Positions 1-6,193 are shown, numbered from the stretch's first letter. The stretch: 6,232 nt of DNA from Thermoplasmata archaeon (GCA_023137005.1 JAGLQE010000366.1:1-6232); one strand, 5' to 3'. Notes: a model not told the origin generated them from the sequence alone. Numbers and translations are program-made.

Positions 1-7
1 AATATAT

Positions 8-15
8 GGAGATGA
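8..15 (+). promoter_or_regulatory. Ribosome binding site of the FtsZ-like gene
   Basis: GGAGATGA is a near match to the archaeal anti-16S complement GGAGGTGA and sits just before the ATG at 20. It supports that start, although the frame stays open to the window edge. Confidence 0.6.
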
Positions 16-19
16 AAAA

Positions 20-790
20 ATGAGCCAGACATCAATACAAAACAATTACACGCACGAGATCATAAATCTCATAAGCGGAGGAACCATTGAGCCCAGGATC
101 GGCGTCATAGGATGCGGTGGAGCTGGATGTGCAATAGTCGACAGGTTGAACGGAAGCCTGAGGAATGTTTGCACGATCGCTATCAACACCGACCAAGATG
201 CCCTGAACAATATCAATGTGGACAAGAAGATCCACATTGGCAGATCGGTCACCTTCGGGGAAGATTCCCGGGGTTTCACAGAGGTTGCAGAGTATGCGGC
301 CCAATTATCTGTTGACGAGATCAAAACTGCCATGAAGAACATAGACATTGCATTCATCATTGCAGGACTTGGTGGCGGCACTGGCTCAGGTATAGCACAT
401 TTCATAGGTGGAGTTGCCCAGAGGAACGGGATAGTGGACTTCGGTATCGTGATAATGCCCTTCAGCATAGAGGCAGGAAGGAGAGAGATAGCCGAGGAAA
501 GCCTTTTCAAGCTCCAGCAGGTGACAGAGAACACGGTCATTCTCGATAATGACTCACTACTTCGCCTTAATCCAGACATTCACATTTCACAGGCCTTCTC
601 CATAATGGACAGGACAGTGGGTGGACTCATAGATGATATCAGGGATCGCATGAACAGGTCGTTCATAGCAACAATTGCAGATGATGTCATGAGCCTTAAT
701 CACGAGTTCCAACAGGCCAGTTACGATGACCATGCTACATTGGCAGATGAAACATCTGCCTCGGACATGGAACAACCCATGTTCGCATGA
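20..790 (+). CDS. FtsZ/tubulin-superfamily GTPase-domain protein, short, lacking the FtsZ C-terminal domain
   Basis: This 256-residue protein has the GTP-binding half of the FtsZ fold. Residues 27-43 form the first glycine-rich nucleotide loop (GVIGCGGAG). NTDQDAL (56-62) matches the FtsZ NTDAQAL segment. GGGTGSG (118-124) is the tubulin/FtsZ signature that contacts GTP phosphates. DNDSLL (176-181) matches the NDKLL guanine-side segment, and AFSIMDRTVGGLIDDI (192-207) matches the helix that follows. FtsZ then carries a T7 loop with catalytic Asp (NVDFAD) and a domain of about 100 residues. Here the equivalent stretch reads roughly IATIADDV (216-223), without the N-x-D pattern, and the protein ends after an acidic, polar tail. 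No displaced C-terminal domain follows; a terminator does. GTP binding is likely. FtsZ-like polymerisation with hydrolysis between subunits is doubtful. The start is chosen because GGAGATGA (8-15) lies upstream. FtsZ-like families without the C-terminal domain are known (FtsZl-1/FtsZl-2, from memory), and membership is possible. The role is unknown. Confidence 0.88.
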   Translation: MSQTSIQNNYTHEIINLISGGTIEPRIGVIGCGGAGCAIVDRLNGSLRNVCTIAINTDQDALNNINVDKKIHIGRSVTFGEDSRGFTEVAEYAAQLSVDEIKTAMKNIDIAFIIAGLGGGTGSGIAHFIGGVAQRNGIVDFGIVIMPFSIEAGRREIAEESLFKLQQVTENTVILDNDSLLRLNPDIHISQAFSIMDRTVGGLIDDIRDRMNRSFIATIADDVMSLNHEFQQASYDDHATLADETSASDMEQPMFA

Positions 791-835
791 GTTGTAGATG
801 ATCTGGCATGATCTAACGATTAACCTCTCCTCACT

Positions 836-871
836 GGGGAAGGCTAATTGCCTTCCCCCCCCTTTTTCTTT
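836..871 (+). terminator. Hairpin plus T-tract transcription terminator after the FtsZ-like gene
   Basis: A perfect 9-bp stem, GGGGAAGGC (836-844) and GCCTTCCCC (850-858), encloses the 5-nt loop TAATT. It is followed by four more C and then TTTTTCTTT (863-871). Archaeal termination depends mainly on the T-tract. The GC-rich stem makes this look like a bacterial-style intrinsic terminator. It ends the unit 46 nt past the stop codon and separates it from the downstream operon. Confidence 0.85.
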
Positions 872-931
872 GAGAATAGTGTGAATTAGATCGAATATAT
901 CATCCCATATCCCTCACATAATTCCCATTCA

Positions 932-989
932 ATATCAAGTGTTATTTTTAATGACTGAGGATTAAAAATCCTCAGATATCAAGTTTTAT
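932..989 (+). repeat. Pair of 14-bp direct repeats flanking a palindrome
   Basis: ATATCAAGTGTTAT (932-945) and ATATCAAGTTTTAT (976-989) match at 13 of 14 positions and are 44 bp apart, about four helical turns. They bracket the palindrome at 955-975, and the second copy leads into the TATA region. Paired regulator sites are a reasonable inference. Chance AT-rich similarity cannot be excluded. Confidence 0.45.
955..975. repeat. Perfect 9-bp inverted repeat, candidate operator upstream of the operon promoter
   Basis: CTGAGGATT (955-963) and AATCCTCAG (967-975) are perfect inverted copies separated by AAA. The element lies about 28 bp upstream of the TATA box and no clean T-tract follows it. 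A binding site for a dimeric transcription factor is therefore more likely than a second terminator. No cognate regulator gene is in the window. Confidence 0.5.
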
Positions 990-1010
990 ACCATAGATAA
1001 GGTATATAAA
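987..1010 (+). promoter_or_regulatory. TATA-box promoter of the permease/GT-C/rtcA operon, with an overlapping inverted repeat
   Basis: TATATAAA (1003-1010) is a good archaeal TATA box and predicts transcription start at roughly 1030-1036. It follows a terminator and precedes a run of tightly packed genes, as expected for an operon promoter. TATACC (987-992) and GGTATA (1001-1006) form an inverted repeat with an 8-nt spacer whose right arm overlaps the TATA box. A protein bound there would compete with TBP/TFB. Confidence 0.6.
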
Positions 1011-1034
1011 CAGGTAAATGTAACAGGTAGATGT
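1009..1034 (+). repeat. 13-bp tandem duplication at the predicted transcription start
   Basis: AACAGGTAAATGT (1009-1021) and AACAGGTAGATGT (1022-1034) are adjacent copies with one mismatch. The second copy covers the expected start site. A further short repeat, AGATGTT at 1029-1035 and 1038-1044, overlaps it. This may be a local slippage duplication or a tandem binding site. Confidence 0.5.
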
Positions 1035-1063
1035 TCAAGATGTTGAAGGTACGAAGCAATTGA
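1031..1063 (+). other. Possible 10-codon leader ORF
   Basis: An ATG at 1031 opens MFKMLKVRSN and stops at 1061-1063, close to the predicted transcript start. It has no good ribosome binding site. A second mini-ORF (ATG 1079, stop 1112-1114, 11 codons) overlaps the permease ribosome binding site and start. Either could affect initiation at the CTG, but both are short enough to be chance. Confidence 0.12.
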
Positions 1064-1084
1064 TCACTTGGAACTTGAATGATT

Positions 1085-1091
1085 AGGAGGG
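1085..1091 (+). promoter_or_regulatory. Strong ribosome binding site that selects a CTG start
   Basis: AGGAGGG lies with an 8-nt gap before CTG at 1099-1101. An in-frame TAG at 1084-1086 overlaps it, so translation in this frame must begin after this point. No ATG, GTG or TTG occurs in frame before the ATG at 1264, 173 nt further on. The site thus fixes the start at 1099, or less likely at another non-standard codon close by. Confidence 0.75.
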
Positions 1092-1098
1092 CAAAGGA

Positions 1099-2193
1099 CT
1101 GCATCCCTATCTGAGAATTGCCATAAAGTCCAATAAAAGGATATTCACGACCATCATAGGCATAGCCTTCTGCCTGGCTTACCTGACAGGGACCATAGCC
1201 ATTGCCGGGGGACTGCATCACAGCACCGAGAAGATATCAGCCACCTTCGACCAGGGCCCCACAATGATATACTCGAATGAGGACCTTTCCCAAAGTTTCA
1301 TTGATGGCAATTCACTGAGCCAGTTACAGAATTATGTGGGTGTGAGATTTATCAATGCCAATGTCACAAGCATGGGATTACGGCACAATGACACATACAT
1401 TGCTTCAATTCATGATCCATATGATATGATGGTATTCGATTATCCCAATGAGACCACGGGCAATAATGCATTCATTGGTAATATAACAGAAAGGGTCCTG
1501 AGCAGTACTGGCTTTGATACTTCAGCAGGGGCAAGACTGACCCTGGAAAATAATTATAATGATATTAATATAAATTTAGCATTATTGTATCCTACAAACC
1601 TCATATTCCCCAATGACTGGATCATCATTTCCAATGAGATGATGAAAGATCTTTCACCCAGCCTGAGCAATAATTATTCCTTCATCATTGTATTTGAAGA
1701 TGATGACATCATCCAGAATTTCATTAAAGAGAATGATCTGATATCCAGGCCAACCACCAGTGCTGTATCCTTCTTCGAGACCGGCATATACCAGGTGGAA
1801 GGCAATCTATGGTCGATAGTCCTGACAACGGGCATCATAGTGATAATGCTAGTATATTCGATAATGTCCATAGAGATCCAGTATCATAAACCAACCATAG
1901 AGAACCTCAAAGGATTGGGGGCCAAAAGAAGGGTGATTATCGGCATCTTCACACTCAAGGCCATACTCATCACGGTGACCGGAGGGATCATTGGGATCGC
2001 CCTGGGCATCTGTGTTGCCAATGGAGTGATATCCATATCATCACTGGCCGGAATAAATACAATTATCGTGCCTCTTGTGACGCATAACTCACTCATACAA
2101 CCCCTGGCATTGTCCATAATAGCTGGTCTTGTGGGTGGCCTTATCCCATCTCTCAAAGCCACCAATATCCTCGGGAGGAAAGAAGTAGTATGA
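1099..2193 (+). CDS. FtsX/MacB-type ABC transporter permease subunit, first of two, apparent CTG start
   Basis: Read from CTG 1099 this is a 364-residue membrane protein with the four-helix FtsX-like layout. TM1 is near residues 15-38 and is preceded by PYLRIAIKSNKR, typical of the family's basic N-terminus. A large external domain spans about 39-235, followed by TM2 (about 238-258), TM3 (about 285-308) and TM4 (about 335-354). The cytoplasmic loop after TM2, with IENLKGLGAKRR, matches the family's IGILKALGATRR-like coupling segment. The end, GLIPSLKATNILGRKEV, matches the usual tail that follows TM4. Starting at the ATG at 1264 would delete TM1, so the upstream start is preferred. The external domain carries five Asn-X-Ser/Thr sequons (88, 97, 117, 128, 192). 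It overlaps the next permease gene by 4 bases (ATGA), which suggests coupled translation of a heterodimer. Family knowledge links such proteins to lipoprotein or peptide export and to mechanotransmission. The substrate here is unknown and no ATPase is present. Confidence 0.85.
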   Translation: MHPYLRIAIKSNKRIFTTIIGIAFCLAYLTGTIAIAGGLHHSTEKISATFDQGPTMIYSNEDLSQSFIDGNSLSQLQNYVGVRFINANVTSMGLRHNDTYIASIHDPYDMMVFDYPNETTGNNAFIGNITERVLSSTGFDTSAGARLTLENNYNDININLALLYPTNLIFPNDWIIISNEMMKDLSPSLSNNYSFIIVFEDDDIIQNFIKENDLISRPTTSAVSFFETGIYQVEGNLWSIVLTTGIIVIMLVYSIMSIEIQYHKPTIENLKGLGAKRRVIIGIFTLKAILITVTGGIIGIALGICVANGVISISSLAGINTIIVPLVTHNSLIQPLALSIIAGLVGGLIPSLKATNILGRKEVV

Positions 2194-3434
2194 TGCTCCT
2201 GAAGAAGAAAACGATCATAGGGCTATTCCTGTGCACATTGGTATTCAGCTCATCCATACCCATGCTTCTGGGCATCCAGGCCACTCCGAATGATGTATTT
2301 GGAGGCGATATCATGACCATCTCACAGGTCAATTCCACAACATCCCTGAGCTCGGACCTCGCATTGGACCTCAACCAGGATGAAAATATCATAGCCAGCC
2401 CAGAGATCTATGCATTTTGCATGATCAAGGGCCATCCGGTTGTCACCCGTGGTGTGGTCATTGACAAATACCTGGAATTGGAAGATGGTGAGATCATTGA
2501 GGGCTCGGTGCCCCCGAATGAGTTCGTGGTATTGGGAGAGGATCTGGCCAGAAGAACTGGGCTCGGAGTTGGGGACAAGTTCGTCTTCACTGGCTCGGCC
2601 AGACCCTCTATTTTCCAATTGCAAGTGGATGCTATTTACACAAGCCCGACCTCGGCTGATGACCTTCTTATATCACTAGGAGAGGCAAGATTCCTTGCAG
2701 GCCTGGGTGTCGATGCAGTTTCGGCCATCAGGGTAAAGACCACGAACCAAACCGCCCTCATCGAAGAACTTGAAGAAAAGGACGATCCAGTCATAATCAG
2801 CAATGCGGTTGGGGAGAACATGGTGGTAAATACCAATATCACGGATGAGGAAAAGACCCAACTGACACTGGCCTTCAAATACGAGCCCGAGCAGTTCAAG
2901 AGTGAAGGGGGAAGCTATGTCAGTGTATTCATTCAGGAGGGTGGTGACAGCATAAAGGTAGTGATAATCACTTTCATCATACTGGACGCGGCTCTCACCT
3001 TTATCGGTGCCACTGCTATTCTCGCAAGGGCCATCATAGAGAGGAGGCCAGACATTGGAGCGCTATCTGCCATAGGGGCCGATCGTAATTACCTCAGGAA
3101 GTTGATCGCCAAGGATATCGTGCTTATCTCCATCCCTGCCTCCATTGCGGGTGTGATCATTGGCTCAATGATAGTTCAGACCATAGATACATACTCCCTT
3201 ATGCAGATGTTCGGCCAGACCATCCATCCGGCACTGGATTCGACCATCATGCTGGGGATATTCCTTACAACCATCACCCTATTCATCATATCAGGCATAC
3301 TGGTCAATGAGACACTTATGGGAGCTTCGACCCAGAACATGATGAGGGACTCGGATGATATTGTCAGCGAAAGCATCATTCCAGATCTTGTGGACCTGCT
3401 GGAGGAACCAGAAATGAAATGGGAGGGGGCTTGA
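2190..3434 (+). CDS. FtsX/MacB-type ABC transporter permease subunit, second of two
   Basis: This 414-residue protein has the same plan as its upstream neighbour. A KKK-preceded TM1 (about 8-29) leads to an external domain (about 30-250), then TM2 (256-278), TM3 (309-330) and TM4 (351-371). The external domain contains EGSVPPNEFVVLGEDLA (104-120) followed by RTGLGVGDKF, the pattern of MacB periplasmic core domains. ERRPDIGALSAIGADRNYL (284-302) is the characteristic coupling segment contacting the ATPase. GGGAGGAA-like sequence (2173-2180) precedes the ATG at 2190, and a second ATG at 2193 is also possible. After TM4 an acidic cytoplasmic tail of about 40 residues (DSDD, LLEEPE) extends beyond the usual family end. 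Sequons are at 48, 186 and 216. It probably pairs with the first permease. ABC ATPase motifs (Walker A, LSGGQ) are absent from both proteins, so the ATPase must lie elsewhere. Confidence 0.88.
   Translation: MMLLKKKTIIGLFLCTLVFSSSIPMLLGIQATPNDVFGGDIMTISQVNSTTSLSSDLALDLNQDENIIASPEIYAFCMIKGHPVVTRGVVIDKYLELEDGEIIEGSVPPNEFVVLGEDLARRTGLGVGDKFVFTGSARPSIFQLQVDAIYTSPTSADDLLISLGEARFLAGLGVDAVSAIRVKTTNQTALIEELEEKDDPVIISNAVGENMVVNTNITDEEKTQLTLAFKYEPEQFKSEGGSYVSVFIQEGGDSIKVVIITFIILDAALTFIGATAILARAIIERRPDIGALSAIGADRNYLRKLIAKDIVLISIPASIAGVIIGSMIVQTIDTYSLMQMFGQTIHPALDSTIMLGIFLTTITLFIISGILVNETLMGASTQNMMRDSDDIVSESIIPDLVDLLEEPEMKWEGA
3421..3428 (+). promoter_or_regulatory. Purine-rich ribosome binding site for the GT-C-like gene
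   Basis: GGGAGGGG overlaps the last codons of the second permease, 10 nt before the ATG at 3439. It ties translation of the third gene to the operon. Confidence 0.55.
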
Positions 3435-3438
3435 AAAA

Positions 3439-5133
3439 ATGAAAAAGCTACCAGACAATTTACTGATATTGCTACTATCCATAATGGCTTTCACAGTGCG
3501 GCTCATACCGACCATGACCTCTGAACTGCCTTTCAATATTGATGGTTACCCCCTGGCAAGGATCTCGGAGATCATACTATCCACGAACCATCTTCCAGAT
3601 TACACGGATTACTCAGGCCTTCTTGGATACAATATGAGATTACCCATCTTCCCTCTTCTACTCAGCCAGTTTTCCCTGCTAACAGGCATCGCACCACTGG
3701 AACTCCTTCCCTACTTCACGGCCTTTATCGGCTCATTCTCAGTGGTGATCATATACGCCCTGGTGAGTAAATTGTTCGGCAATCAGCCAGCAGCCTTCAT
3801 GGCCGGGATCTTCCTCGCCTTCACAGGTCTTTTTGTCTATGTGACAACAGCAGCAATGAAGGAGCTTCTTGGCATCGTGATACTCTGCCTTTTGGTTTAC
3901 ACCTACGGCCTTAGAGAGGATTGGAGGTTCCGGATGATTTCCGCAGCCCTCCTGATATACATACCATTCATCCACCATTTGACAGGACTTATAGCTTTCA
4001 TAATCATATCTCTGGTATCCGTGAACTCGATACTGATGGCCAATAAACATGAAGAGAAGTTCTTCAAATTCATCACACTGGAGATCATGACGGGCCCAGC
4101 ACTCGGCATAGTGGTTCTACTGTATTACCTTCAAGTAGGCATGCCATTCTTCTCGGACGTGAATAATCTCAATGACTCGACCCTTCTCTTCTCGGTATGC
4201 ATACTCGCCTTATTGGCCCATCTCCTCATATCTCAACCTACCACCTCAAAGCCATGGTTCGTCCTGCCCTCCAGAGATAAACATAATGATCTATCCCTCT
4301 TCGCCCTCTTCGATGAGAAAGTAATGATAGTGGTCATCGGAATTGCTATACTTTACCTTAATAGCAGGGTCAGTCTATTTGCCAGTGCGCCCAAGACCAC
4401 AGGCTTGCTCCTCAATTTGATGATGCCCTATTTCATCCTCGCAATGGCAGGAATGGCCGGATTCAATATATTACGCTACTCAAATTTCAAATATAAAACA
4501 CTGATGATCGCCATGTTCTTTGCCCCATTAACGCTCATGGTCTTTTCCTCCCTCAGGGGGCTGGACATCTACAATTTCACACTGACCATCAGATCCTACA
4601 ATTTCATCGACATACCTATGGCCATAACAGCAGGGATAGGCACGGCCTACCTGATAAAATTGGCCACTAGCTATGCAAAAAGGCATGGCAGGGCCTTAAT
4701 GATAATACCGGTAGCGATATTCACCAGCTTCTGTCTTCTTTCCATAATGGCCATACCACTGGCCTATGACCGGGTAGAGGCCTTTGGAATACAGGAAGAA
4801 TCCTATGAGTATGAACTTGATGCAATGGATTGGGTGGCTGAGGCGAACATCACGGCCATATCGACAGACCAGAGGATCATGGATATCATAGGGCCATATT
4901 TCGATATTCATGCGAAATGGGATCTCCCATGGCAACTGGAAAGAGGCTATATCGGAAGCAATGAAACGGCCATGGTATCTGAGGACTGGACCAGTATCGG
5001 AGCACAGATATTCATCATGGAGAGGGTTGTGATAGAGGAAGGAACATTCAATACCCTGCTCAACAGATCGAATGTGGTCTACAGCGGAGGACCAAGCACC
5101 AACAATATCTATATCATCATAACGAGAGGATAA
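3439..5133 (+). CDS. Polytopic membrane protein, putative GT-C-fold glycosyltransferase
   Basis: This 564-residue protein has about 12-13 predicted membrane helices (roughly residues 7-442) and a soluble C-terminal part (about 443-564). After TM1 the first external loop carries FNIDGYPLARISE (32-44), with D35, R41 and E44. The placement recalls the acidic motif in loop 1 of GT-C enzymes such as PMT and AglB/STT3, which use polyprenyl-phosphate sugars or oligosaccharides. Other features often seen in archaeal members are AMKELLG (139-145) and a His pair in a helix, FIHHLTGL (177-184). The tail has a DAMDWVAEANIT stretch (461-472) reminiscent of the start of soluble domains in such proteins. 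The canonical AglB WWDYG motif is absent, so it is not a clear oligosaccharyltransferase. A glycosyltransferase or a non-catalytic relative is the best guess, and its donor and acceptor are unknown. It begins 4 nt after the second permease. Confidence 0.7.
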   Translation: MKKLPDNLLILLLSIMAFTVRLIPTMTSELPFNIDGYPLARISEIILSTNHLPDYTDYSGLLGYNMRLPIFPLLLSQFSLLTGIAPLELLPYFTAFIGSFSVVIIYALVSKLFGNQPAAFMAGIFLAFTGLFVYVTTAAMKELLGIVILCLLVYTYGLREDWRFRMISAALLIYIPFIHHLTGLIAFIIISLVSVNSILMANKHEEKFFKFITLEIMTGPALGIVVLLYYLQVGMPFFSDVNNLNDSTLLFSVCILALLAHLLISQPTTSKPWFVLPSRDKHNDLSLFALFDEKVMIVVIGIAILYLNSRVSLFASAPKTTGLLLNLMMPYFILAMAGMAGFNILRYSNFKYKTLMIAMFFAPLTLMVFSSLRGLDIYNFTLTIRSYNFIDIPMAITAGIGTAYLIKLATSYAKRHGRALMIIPVAIFTSFCLLSIMAIPLAYDRVEAFGIQEESYEYELDAMDWVAEANITAISTDQRIMDIIGPYFDIHAKWDLPWQLERGYIGSNETAMVSEDWTSIGAQIFIMERVVIEEGTFNTLLNRSNVVYSGGPSTNNIYIIITRG

Positions 5134-5134
5134 A

Positions 5135-6190
5135 ATGGCAGATGATGGAATGATCGATATAGACGGTTCTGTTGGAGAAGGTGGGGGACAAATTCTCAGG
5201 ACTGCCTTTGCCATGTCGGCCATTACCGGGAAGCCCGTGAATATCAGAAATATCAGGGCAGATAGGCCCAAACCTGGGCTTGCGAGCCAGCATCTCACAG
5301 CCATCAAAGCTGTAACGGAGATCTGTAATGGAGAACTTGAAGGAGCGTACAAGGGCTCTGAAAGGGTCTCATTCCATCCAGGAAATATCGAAGCACGTGA
5401 TATGGAGCTGGACATTGGAACTGCGGGCAGTATCTCACTGGTGCTTCAGGCTATCCTTCCGGTCCTGGCAAGGGCTCATGGCGAATCCAATATCCGTATC
5501 AGAGGGGGCACGGATGTCAAGTGGTCGCCTCCAGTGGATCATCTTAGAAACATCATTTTACCTATCTATGAGGATCATGGCATTAAATGTGAACTGGACG
5601 TCCTCAAGAGAGGTTATTACCCCAGAGGTGGCGGCGAGGTACATATCTGTATCAGGTCACCAGGGGAGATCAGCTGTGCCATGCCGGACAAGGCTGATAA
5701 GCCAGTATTATCCGGCATGATCAATATCACTGGCCTTCCCAGGAAAATAGCAGAGAGGATGAGAAACGCGGCCATGAATGAGCTGGATGAGTTTATTGAG
5801 CCGGGTGAAATGAGCGGGCCGGACATCATCATAGACCACAGAGAAAATGGGGCGAGCCAGGGGATCGGGATCCTCCTTACATTCTCAGACGGGAAAAGAA
5901 ATCTGGGGGTGGACATACTGGGTGAGAGAGGAGTGCCTGCCGAGGTCATCGGGAAGAAAGCTGCCAATAGACTGATCGAACTCATGGATTCTGGAGCAGA
6001 CATTGACGAACATGGAGCAGATCAGATAATGACATTGATGGCGATATCCGGTAGTTCTCCCGCATTCATCTTTCCGAAGATGACCAGTCATATCTCGACC
6101 AATCTCAATATCATTGGCAGATTCATGCCAGACATACTGAACATAGCCAAAGATAATAATTCCAATAATTATATATTATCTAGATTATAA
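5135..6190 (+). CDS. rtcA: RNA 3'-terminal phosphate cyclase
   Basis: RtcA converts an RNA 3'-phosphate to a 2',3'-cyclic phosphate using ATP, through a covalent enzyme-AMP intermediate. The 351-residue length is normal. Family motifs appear in order: DGSVGEGGGQILR (10-22), RPKPGLASQHLTA (44-56), GTAGSISLVLQ (95-105), RGGTDVKWSPP (123-133) and RGYYPRGGGEV (159-169). Next come an insert domain (roughly 184-275) and DEHGADQ (291-297). H293 fits the histidine that carries AMP. SHISTNLNIIGRF (318-330) is the usual C-terminal segment. All key residues look intact. The ATG at 5135 follows GAGAGGA (5124-5130) and lies one base after the previous stop. A later ATG at 5150 gives MIDIDGS, closer to where many homologues begin, so the first five residues are uncertain. 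The last dozen residues are Asn-rich and encoded by unusually AT-rich DNA. It is an intracellular soluble enzyme in an otherwise membrane-protein operon. Confidence 0.96.
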   Translation: MADDGMIDIDGSVGEGGGQILRTAFAMSAITGKPVNIRNIRADRPKPGLASQHLTAIKAVTEICNGELEGAYKGSERVSFHPGNIEARDMELDIGTAGSISLVLQAILPVLARAHGESNIRIRGGTDVKWSPPVDHLRNIILPIYEDHGIKCELDVLKRGYYPRGGGEVHICIRSPGEISCAMPDKADKPVLSGMINITGLPRKIAERMRNAAMNELDEFIEPGEMSGPDIIIDHRENGASQGIGILLTFSDGKRNLGVDILGERGVPAEVIGKKAANRLIELMDSGADIDEHGADQIMTLMAISGSSPAFIFPKMTSHISTNLNIIGRFMPDILNIAKDNNSNNYILSRL

Positions 6191-6193
6191 TAA

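Larger units (their letters stand above)
791..1098 (+). other. Intergenic region: terminator, operon promoter and leader
   Basis: These 308 bases lie between the FtsZ-like stop codon and the proposed CTG start of the first permease. They hold the terminator (836-871), an AT-rich stretch with several short repeats (932-1044), a TATA box near 1003 and a leader of roughly 65 nt ending in a strong ribosome binding site. No convincing protein gene or structured RNA gene was found on either strand. Confidence 0.75.

Noticed and set aside
46..579. 177-codon open frame on the minus strand opposite the FtsZ-like gene
   Set aside because: It is antisense to conserved GTPase motifs, has low-complexity Ser/Pro/Met-rich translation and no ribosome binding context, so it is a shadow.
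955..990. Palindrome read as a second terminator
   Set aside because: The sequence after the stem (ATATCAAGTTTTATA) has only a four-T run at a distance, unlike the clear T-tract at 863-871.
791..1098. Structured RNA, tRNA or riboswitch in the intergenic region
   Set aside because: No cloverleaf, kink-turn or known riboswitch core was recognised. Apart from the terminator only short repeats and weak stems such as TTCAAG/CTTGAA (1034-1079) are present.
979..1221. 80-codon minus-strand frame covering the operon promoter
   Set aside because: It overlaps the promoter, leader and first membrane helix of the permease on the other strand and has no domain. A divergent gene here would not fit the TATA box and ribosome binding site.
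1264..2193. Start of the first permease at ATG 1264
   Set aside because: It would remove the basic N-terminus and first membrane helix, which are plainly encoded in frame upstream behind a strong ribosome binding site.
20..2193. An FtsZ-FtsX division operon
   Set aside because: A strong terminator and a new promoter separate the two, the permeases are MacB-like rather than specific FtsX, and no FtsE is present.
4696..5415. 239-codon open frame on the minus strand across the GT-C/rtcA junction
   Set aside because: It lies opposite two well-supported genes, its composition is what complementing their codons would give, and it shows no recognisable domain.
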